NCBI GenBank assembly: GCA_009783525.1
Contig: WRDG01000044.1
Location: 1 to 11,647 of the forward strand
From: Defluviitaleaceae bacterium
GTDB lineage: Bacteria > Bacillota > Clostridia > Lachnospirales > WQUN01
DNA: 11,647 nucleotides
Direction of reading: 5' to 3'
Part shown: positions 1 to 7,800 of the stretch, piece by piece
Layout: the number at the start of each line of letters is the position of its first letter
Numbering within the stretch: the first letter of the stretch is position 1
Notes under the pieces: generated by a model
Database searches by the model: none
Seen by the model: only the letters and a program-made list of their open reading frames with translations
Told to the model about the DNA's origin: nothing
Made by a program: the position numbers and the translations under genes

Positions 1-717
1 CAGTTAAACGCCGTGTTAAATAAATTCGTGCGCGACAAGCAAACGCCCGAGGTAATCGAAAAGGCGCGCCGTTTGCGCAGCGAGTCGGATGAGAGCGACG
101 AAAGCCTTTCGCATTCGCAAAGAGACTCGGTTCTTTTCGACTATTACGTAAGGGATTTGCGCAGGTCGTTCACGCAGCTGGACGAACTCGTCAAAGAAGA
201 GGGATGGAACAAAAACGTCGAAGCCATGCACCGGTTCACTATGGCTGTTAACGGTGTAAAAAGTCCGATGCTCGGGGTTAACAGGCCCGACCTTTCGGAA
301 TGGGCGCGTCAATTGGAGCTGGGCGGCCGCGAACGCAACGAAGCCGCCGTTTCATTGTCCGCGCCGGGTTTTATTAAAGAGTTCCGAACGATGCTCGACA
401 TGATCGAGTCCGAACGGATCGCGGACGCGGAAGGGGCGGACGAAGACGCGGACGAATTGAAGAACAAATTCTTGGCGGTAGAAATGATGTGCGCTGAATT
501 TAACCGCGACGGCGTAAAAAAAATCGTCGCAGAAATATTGAACTGCTCCAAAGAAACCCGCGCCGTTTTGGACAGTATAATTAAGTTCGTGCTGCTCGGC
601 AGTTTCGAAGAAGCCGGCAGCGCGGCGATCGCATACGCGGCGGAACTTTCGCAGCGCGCTGCGGCCGTAAGCATCGCAATAAACCGCGACTACCCGATCG
701 AACCGGACGGCGCATAA
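1..717 (+). CDS. Hybrid sensor histidine kinase/response regulator, C-terminal fragment (partial at 5' end)
   Basis: The frame is open from base 1, and the first visible codons (QLNAVLNKFVRDKQ) match the last helix of a receiver domain in Clostridia-type hybrid histidine kinases. The GTG at 13 is therefore an internal codon, not the true start, and the kinase core and most of the receiver lie outside the window. After an acidic linker (DESDESLSHS), the segment around nt 120-350 fits a histidine phosphotransfer (HPt) helical bundle, but the position expected to hold the phospho-accepting His is Asn (AVNGVKS, codon 250-252). The last part (about nt 470-690) is another helical region of the type that ends this kinase group. 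No membrane segment is visible in this part. The stop is 14 bp before the EFR1 gene, which suggests co-transcription. The family assignment comes from recalled motif resemblance; the input signal and output cannot be read here. Confidence 0.72.
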   Translation, partial: QLNAVLNKFVRDKQTPEVIEKARRLRSESDESDESLSHSQRDSVLFDYYVRDLRRSFTQLDELVKEEGWNKNVEAMHRFTMAVNGVKSPMLGVNRPDLSEWARQLELGGRERNEAAVSLSAPGFIKEFRTMLDMIESERIADAEGADEDADELKNKFLAVEMMCAEFNRDGVKKIVAEILNCSKETRAVLDSIIKFVLLGSFEEAGSAAIAYAAELSQRAAAVSIAINRDYPIEPDGA

Positions 718-723
718 AAGGAG
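717..723 (+). promoter_or_regulatory. Ribosome binding site of the EFR1 gene
   Basis: An AAAGGAG sequence begins at the last base of the upstream stop codon and lies 8 nt before the ATG at 732. It fixes that start and shows translation re-initiating directly behind the kinase gene. Confidence 0.75.
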
Positions 724-731
724 CTAAATTA

Positions 732-1529
732 ATGACAAACCCGCTCGTGATATATTTTTCCGGCACGGGAAACACCAAATACATAGCGGAGCTTTTTGCA
801 ACTAAAACAGCCGGCACATGCCACTCGATCGAAGAAAAAATAGATTTTGAAATGGAGCTTGCGTCTCACAAAACAATCGCGTTCTGCTATCCGATTTACG
901 GATCGAGAGCGCCCTACATCATGCGGAGGTTCGCTTCGCGTCATTCGGATGCGTTAAAAGACAAGGACGTAATAATTTTTGTTAACCAAATGATTTTTTC
1001 GGGCGACGGCGCGAGAGTTTTTTGCGACCTGTTCCCAAAAAAACATTTCAAAGTAATATATGCCGATCATTTTTTTATGCCGAACAATGTCGGCAATTTA
1101 TTTTTTTTGCCGAAGCAAAGCCAAAAAACAATCAAAAAATTTTTTTTGCGCGCCGAAAAAAAAATGCTGCGCGTCTGCAAAAATATAGAAAACGGAAAAA
1201 TAAAAAAACGCGGCTTTTCGGCCGCGTCGCGTTTTTTAGGGAACATCCAGGGATTTTTATGGCAGGGCAGGAGCAAAAACGTCTTCCCCGCGAAATTTTC
1301 AATGGAACGCAGGGCTATGAGCAGAGTAAAAATTTTTTCAAATTGCAGCCGATGCGGCCTGTGCATAAAAAAATGCCCCATGGACAACCTGCTTTTGACA
1401 AACGGTTCGGTTGCCCAGCGCGGCAGTTGCACGGTTTGCTATCGGTGCATCAACTTGTGCCCAAAAAAAGCGGTTGCCATTTTTTTTTCCGGCCGCCCGC
1501 GCTGGCAGTATAAAAGCGACGTAAAATAA
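732..1529 (+). CDS. EFR1-family flavodoxin/ferredoxin protein (flavodoxin fold plus two 4Fe-4S clusters)
   Basis: This 265-residue protein begins with a flavodoxin-like FMN phosphate-binding loop (YFSGTGNT, residues 8-15). It ends with two bacterial ferredoxin motifs, CSRCGLCIKKCP (Cys205, 208, 211, 215) and CTVCYRCINLCP (Cys233, 236, 239, 243), enough for two [4Fe-4S] clusters. Order and length fit the EFR1-family ferredoxins common in anaerobic Firmicutes, taken to be cytoplasmic electron carriers; the physiological partner is not known from this sequence. There is no signal peptide. The middle (about residues 105-195) is very rich in Lys and Phe, and the DNA there carries several A or T runs of 8-9. 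The gene sits 14 bp behind the hybrid kinase and is followed by a terminator at 1607-1637, so the two probably form one transcript. A slipped reading in frame 2 (1022-1513) looks like a shadow. Confidence 0.88.
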   Translation: MTNPLVIYFSGTGNTKYIAELFATKTAGTCHSIEEKIDFEMELASHKTIAFCYPIYGSRAPYIMRRFASRHSDALKDKDVIIFVNQMIFSGDGARVFCDLFPKKHFKVIYADHFFMPNNVGNLFFLPKQSQKTIKKFFLRAEKKMLRVCKNIENGKIKKRGFSAASRFLGNIQGFLWQGRSKNVFPAKFSMERRAMSRVKIFSNCSRCGLCIKKCPMDNLLLTNGSVAQRGSCTVCYRCINLCPKKAVAIFFSGRPRWQYKSDVK

Positions 1530-1606
1530 ATCATGAAAGAATCATCCCGCGCATTTATTTTTCTAATACGCGCCGTACATAATCAATTGCAATTTATATA
1601 ATCCCC

Positions 1607-1637
1607 AAAAAAACCGTCAGCTTAGCGGTTTTTTTTA
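1607..1637 (+). terminator. Rho-independent terminator after the kinase-EFR1 transcript
   Basis: A perfect 10-bp stem (A7-CCG at 1607-1616 pairing with CGG-T7 at 1626-1635) encloses a 9-nt loop, with the T run continuing to 1636. It lies 77 nt after the EFR1 stop. The A-tract on the left could make it work weakly on the other strand, but no minus-strand gene needs it. The 77 nt between the stop and the stem show nothing else recognisable. Confidence 0.85.
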
Positions 1638-1685
1638 TTTCAAATAATCATGATAATTTTTGCCACCTTTTCGGTAATAAAAAGC

Positions 1686-1710
1686 AACTAAGTAATATTA
1701 CATTTTAGTT
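1686..1710. promoter_or_regulatory. Upstream dyad with a palindromic core (possible operator)
   Basis: The arms AACTAA (1686-1691) and TTAGTT (1705-1710) are exact reverse complements. Between them lies the perfect 10-bp palindrome GTAATATTAC (1692-1701), offset by 3 nt from the dyad centre. It is in the AT-rich spacer about 90 bp before the giant GH5 gene and just upstream of a second, stronger dyad. No known regulator consensus is recognised, and short AT-rich palindromes also arise by chance. Confidence 0.3.
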
Positions 1711-1720
1711 ACAATAAAAG

Positions 1721-1754
1721 CGTTTATTAAATCGTTTTTATAATTTGATAAACG
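1721..1754. promoter_or_regulatory. 12-bp inverted repeat overlapping a candidate -10 box, upstream of the GH5 gene
   Basis: CGTTTATTAAAT (1721-1732) and ATTTGATAAACG (1743-1754) are reverse complements except at one position, which would be a G-U pair in RNA; the spacer is 10 nt. The 34-bp element covers a perfect TATAAT (1739-1744), although no good -35 box is seen 16-18 bp upstream of it. If that TATAAT is the -10, the repeat would be an operator over the promoter. If transcription starts further upstream, it would be a hairpin in the leader, 31 nt before the RBS. Either reading suggests regulated expression of the giant enzyme. Confidence 0.45.
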
Positions 1755-1785
1755 AAAGCATTTTTAGCAGTAAAAATTTTCGTCC

Positions 1786-1792
1786 AAGGAGG
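1786..1792 (+). promoter_or_regulatory. Ribosome binding site fixing the TTG start of the GH5 gene
   Basis: A full-consensus AAGGAGG lies 8 nt before the TTG at 1801. No in-frame ATG or GTG at a proper distance competes, and the TTG opens directly into a Lys-rich signal peptide, so TTG is the likely start. Confidence 0.85.
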
Positions 1793-1800
1793 AGACGGTT

Positions 1801-4800
1801 TTGAAAAATAAAAAAAACCGCGCGAAATTTTTAGCGTGGGCATTGGCGGTAGTATTCGCCTTTTCGTGTTTGCCGTTTGCCGGCCGCATAAATGTCGAAG
1901 CGGCAAGCAACTTGATAGTAAACGGCGACTTTTCGAACGGTACGGAGGGCTGGCTTGACGCCATGCTTGTACCTAACGGCTATAACCACGGCGGCGTGGT
2001 TAAAAATGCCGGCAGCACCACATTTAACGCCACCACCAACGACGCGCGCCAAAACCTCGCGCTTGAGCATGGCAAGACATATGTTTTAAGCGGTTGGTTT
2101 AAAAGCTCGGGCACAGGCGGAGCGGACATTCTTATTGCCGGCATGGGCAGCCACGCCGATCTGTACGGCACATCCAGAACAATACACAGCACCAATTGGA
2201 CGTTCGTTGAAGTCGAGTTTACCGTAACCGGCGCAACAGACGTCCGTTTCATTGTTTGGTCGGATGAAGCGCCCGGCGGCTTCCTTTTCACGGACATTCG
2301 CCTTGTCGAAAAGGGAGGCCAAACTCCGCCGCCAGAACCGTCACGGGACAACCTGATCAAAAACGGCGATTTTTCCGACGGCACGAATTTTTGGTCCGAT
2401 TCCACTTTGTTTGTCCCGAACGGTTTTAGTCACAACGGAATTATTCAAAATGCCGGATCGACAAGCTGGTATCCGGCAAACTGGATGCACAACAGCTACC
2501 AAAACATCGAGCTGGAACCGGGCAAGACATATCAGCTCAGCGGATGGTTTAAAGCCACACGCGAGGTTACAGATGTTTTCATAGCGGAACAAACCGCAAA
2601 CGCGGTTTTGTTCGGCGCGGAAATTAAAGTAAGCAACAGAGAATGGCAGCACATGAGCGTAGTTTTTTCCGTACCCGCAGGCGACCACAGACAATTTCGC
2701 CTGCTCATGTGGTCTGACGAAGATGACGGTAATTTTTTATTCACAGGAGTAATTCTTACGGAGTATGACCCGGGCCCGACGCCCACTCCGCTTCCTAAGC
2801 CTGCGCCAAGCCCCTTTGCGCCTCCGTTGTACGACAAAAAAGTGCTGAGCGTTAATGAGTCAAACGACGCGGCAAACCCGTTCGACGGCGCTCCCAGCCT
2901 GTCAATACACGGCGGCGGCAGTTTTTCGCGGAACCAAATCGAAGAGGCCCTTATACCCGGCGGCATATATAAAGCTTATATATGGGCGAAGGGCGCGGCC
3001 GGTTCATCAATCGGCTTCGGCATTGTTATAGAAGGAACCGACGAAGAAGCTTTTCCCTCCGAAGACAGAAGCAGGATGCAAAACATCGGCTTAACCGAAG
3101 AATGGGAGCGCTACGAAATTTCTTTTACCATGCCGGGTCATTGGTTTACGGGCAGGCTTGAAATTAACAACCCGGACGGCAATGCGGTTAACGTCGCGCA
3201 GATTGAAATTTGGATGCCCGGCACAAACGGAGCAAGGCCTGCCAGCGATATACCTGAAGGTTGGTTCGAAATAATAGACGGCCGGATCTACGATCCGAAC
3301 GGTTTTGACTTTGTCCCGATCGGCACAAACGCGCCGGGCCCCGGGGGATTTTTTTCAAGGGACATACTTCAAGACGTGGACCTTTTGACCGACGTATGGA
3401 ATTTCAATGTTATCCGCTTGGTATGCTCGTTCGGCTATTTGTGGCAAACATTTGCGAACACGGACGAAGAAGCCATCGTTAAGGCTTTTACAGACAAAGG
3501 GGTAGTCGTCATGTTCGAAATGCACGAGTATTCCGGTTATTTTCCGGATGAACACGCGCATTGGAGCGGACCGTCCCTTGGCGGCTTGCCCGGAAACACC
3601 GTACGCTATCCGCTGTCCGTTTTCGCCCAAAAATGGGCGGAATTGGCGCAACGGTACAAAGACAACCCGTATGTTTGGTTCAACATAATGAACGAACCCG
3701 GCGACGGCGGCTGGCCGCACCAGCTTTCAAGCGACACATGGGACTATGCGCACCGCGCGGTAATTGACGCTATACGCGAAGTTGCGCCCTACAATATCAT
3801 CGTGCTTGATGAACAGAATTACGGCGTCGGGTTTTATCCGTGGACAAACCCGCCGCTAAGCAAAGACGGCCCCGGCAGCGCAATATTGAACAAGGGGCCG
3901 GCGCTTAACGCCGATTATCCGAACCTGCTGTACTCGCTGCACCCGTATCCCTGGCACGAACAGGCTGTACTGCAAAGTTTCATCGACCATTGCAGGGAAG
4001 CGAACCTTGCCCTAGTGATAGGCGAATTTGCAACAACATTAAACAACCAAGGGCTAAACACGCATGTCGCGGCCGTTTACAACGTATGCGTTCCCGCAGG
4101 CGTCGGCCGTATATATTGGGCTTGGTCAGACGACCAATATGCGGTCACCGTTAACGGCGGTGGCGGTTATACGATAAACCGCAGGGACGGAAGCAAGCCC
4201 ACCAACCTTACATGGTTCGGCGAGCTGGTTTGGGACGACGCGCACGGCGCGCTTACCCTGCCGGTTTACGCTCCCGGAACCGGCCCGACCCCAACTCCCG
4301 TCCCGGGAGAACCGCAAACAGGAAATTTAATTACAAACGGCGATTTTTCTGACGGCACTGCGGGCTGGCTTGACGCCATGCTTGTGGCAAACGGCTTCAG
4401 CCACGGCGGCGAAGTTAAAAACGCCGGAAGCACCACATACAACAACGGCACCAACGACGCGAAACAGAACCTCACGCTTCTTCACGGCAAAACCTATGTG
4501 TTGAGCGGTTGGTTCAAAAGTTCGGGCAGCGGCGGGGCCGACGTGCAGATATCCGGCATGGGAAGCCACAGCCCCTTATACGGCACGTCCAGAACTGTCG
4601 GCAGCACCGATTGGACATTCGTCGAAATCGAGTTTACCGTAACCGGCGCCACAGACGTACGCTTCATGGTTTGGTCCGACGACCCGCCCGGAGGCTTCCT
4701 TTTTACTGACATAAGCCTTGTCGAAAAAGGCGGAGAGGCGCCAACGCCTACGCCCGTTATTCCCGACCCGACGCCCACGCCGCCGCCGCAAACGGGCAAC

Positions 4801-7800
4801 CTGCTTGAAAACGGCGATTTCGCAACCGACGAAAGCGGCTGGTTCGGCGTCGAAAGAGTAGTAAACGGCTTCGACCGCGACGGCGTTGTTAAAAATGCCG
4901 GGCGCATCGCTCACGGAAATATTTTTCAAGGCAAGGGTACGTCGCATACATTTATAATCGAAAACGGCAAAACATATGTTTTAAGCTTTTGGTGCAAGGC
5001 GGACAATTCTTCCGGCACGGATGTGTATATACAGTACCAAAGCGGCGGACACCACAGTGTGTGGTATGTGCACAATACCGCTTGGGAGTTTATGAGTTTC
5101 GAGTTTACCGGCGACGGCAAAGAAGTTGAGGTCTTCTTTTGGACAGACACGCCAAACTTTTGGATAGCCGATGTAACGGTAGCGGAAAAAGTTGCATTGC
5201 CTACGCCTACTCCTACGCCTATACTCCCCGACCCGACGCCCACACCGCAGCCGCAAACAGGCAACTTGATCGTCAACGGAGATTTTTCTGACGGCACAAA
5301 CGGATGGCTCGACATAATGTATATTGCCGATGGTTTCAACCACGGCGGCGTAATTAAAAACGCGGGCAGCACTACTATGAATGTTTATGCCAACGACGCT
5401 AAGCAGCTTATAAACCTTGAGGCGGGCAAAACATATGTGTTAAGCGGATGGTTCAAAAGCTCCGGCAACGGCGGAGCGGACGTTTTAATAGCAAGCGCGG
5501 GCAGCCACGGCACACTGTTCGGTTCGTCAAGGACAATATCCGGCACCTCATGGATATTCCATGAACTAGAATTTACCGTACCCGCAGACGGCCCGACCGA
5601 AGCGCGCTTCATGGTTTGGGCGGACGACCCGCCCGGAGGCTTCTTGTTTACCGACATCAGCCTTGTTGAAAAAGCTGCAGAAATAATTCCGAAAGATCCC
5701 GGCATCTACATTTTGTCGCTGCCTAACAAACTCAGCTATTTTATCGGCGACAGTTTTGACATAACCGGTTTGAGGTTTACGTATTCGGACGAAAACGGCA
5801 GCACCTCGAATGTTACCGCAACGACGGCAATGCTTGACTTAAGCGGTTTCGATTCGAGCGTGCACGGTGTAAAAACAATTACGCTCAATTACGGCGGTTT
5901 CAACCTTTCATTTACAGTCCGGGTAAACAACAACGCAAAGTTTACCGTTGACGGCCACACTATTTACGACCCCAACGGCGAAGTTTTTATACCCAAGGGC
6001 ACTAACATAAACGGCCCAAATATGTGGTGGAGCCGCGACACGCTGCAGGATGTTGAATTGATTTGCGATGTATGGGGCATGAATTTCGTAAGGCTTGTCA
6101 CTACGTTCGGCATGCTCTGGAACACCGCGCCCAACAGAGACATGGATGCAATAGTTAAAGCGTTCACCGACAAGGGCGTTGTTGTAATGATAGAGATGCA
6201 CGACTACACGGGCACGTATCCGTTCAACAACGACCAGGTAAACAACATAGGCAACCATTGGCGGTATTCACTCGACAATTTTACGAGGATGCTGGTCGAA
6301 CTGGCGGTACGGTACAGAGATAACCCGTATGTTTGGATAAACATCATGAACGAGCCGTCGGGCGACTCCGAGCTTAACGTCGGGCACCCGACATATACAT
6401 ACGGCGACAACCGCTCCGACGTCGAAACGTGGGTACGCGTACACGACCACATAATCGGCGCGCTGCGCGGCGCAGGCTTCGACAACATAATTGTTATGGA
6501 CGAAAACAATTACGGCGTGGGCAGATACAACCCCGGCGACCCCGACGGACACGGCAGCGCTGTTTTATACGGCGGGCCCAAGCTCAACGAAAAATATGAC
6601 AACTTGGCTTACTCGCTGCATCCGTACGGCTGGAGAGACTACAGTGTATTGGAACAGTACGTGATCCATTGCTACGAACGCGACCTCGCGCTGATGTTCG
6701 GCGAGTACGGCGCGGTATGGGGTTCACCCATGACGCACAAAGCGACGAAGATAGCGTTTGAGGTTTTTAATGAATACAATGTCGGCCGCGTTTACTGGGC
6801 GTGGGACGGAGCAAGCGGATTTGCCGTTACCGACATAAACAAAGGCTTCGACGGCGGCGGCTATCAGATAGACAGGACGGACGGCACCAAACCGACCAAT
6901 TTAACTTGGTTCGGCGGGATACTTTGGGACGACTTCCATAACATTTTGACATTCCCGCTTCCCAACTATTCATTTCCGCTTGTCGCAAACTCAGACTTTA
7001 GCGACGGCCTGTCCGGCTGGCACAATTATCAGGGCCAATTGCAGTATTTAAATTCCGGTTCCCATGACGGCTCCGCCCATGCGCGCATGATACCCGGCGC
7101 GAACTATACCGGACAGGATTTGGATGCGGACTTTGCAATTGCCGGCGGCGAATACCGCTTCAGCGCGTGGGCAAGGCACGCCTCGCCCGGCTCGACCCAA
7201 TTCGGAATAGCGTTTACCGAATATCCCGGCGGACCCGAAATGTCATATGTTTTATTTTTTGACGAATCCGTTTGGACATATAAGGAGCTTTATCTGACGC
7301 TTCCCGAAAACCTGCATTCCCTGCGCCTGTTCATATGGCAGCCGGACGGCAATACGGACGTTTATTTCGACGATGTGTGCTTTGATTACATCGAACCCGA
7401 GGGAGAAATTTTTACGGTGGCTTTTAACGTAAACGGGAACGGGACCGTTCCCGCGGCTATCGCTTCCGCAACGGTAACCGAAGGTTCATCCGTCGTCCTT
7501 CCGTCGATCGACAAAGAAGGCTTCATGTTCGGCGGATGGTACACGGCGGAAAGCGACGGAATAAAAGCCGGCAACGCAGGCGACCTGTATTACCCGGAAC
7601 AGGACATAACCCTTTTTGCAAGATGGCCTGACAGGGTTCAAAATGATTTTATTGTCAAATTTGACACAATGGGCGGAAGCGGATCATTTGAAAAAATTTA
7701 CGGTTTTACGGGCGATTTAATTGTTCTTCCCTCAACGTCAATGGCCAATCATGTATTTATCGGTTGGTATACAGCGGCAGACGGCGGAGCATTTGCCGGC

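Noticed and set aside
13..15. GTG as the start of the first gene
   Set aside because: The frame is open upstream to base 1, the preceding codons continue a receiver-domain helix, and no RBS precedes the GTG.
1022..1513. 163-residue plus-strand ORF overlapping the EFR1 gene in another frame
   Set aside because: It is Lys/Arg/Phe-rich shadow sequence with no RBS or recognisable domain; the main frame holds the flavodoxin loop and all eight Cys ligands.
1739..1744. TATAAT as a confident promoter for the GH5 gene
   Set aside because: No acceptable -35 hexamer lies 16-18 bp upstream (AAAAGC at the 17-bp position), so it is mentioned only as part of the dyad and not annotated as a separate promoter.
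1861..1880. Possible lipoprotein signal (FSC at residues 21-23)
   Set aside because: The residues before Cys23 (AFS) do not fit the lipobox, and a normal signal-peptidase I site (VEAA) follows at 32-35.
2532..2966. Long minus-strand ORFs opposite the GH5 gene (this one and many others between 1831 and 7574)
   Set aside because: They mirror the repetitive CBM and PT-linker coding sequence and recur at each CBM copy, as expected for antisense shadows; none has a convincing RBS or domain.
5200..5262. Short tandem repeat considered as a CRISPR or phase-variable tract
   Set aside because: It encodes an ordinary Pro-Thr linker in frame; the units are 6 bp, so length changes keep the frame, and there are no repeat-spacer units.
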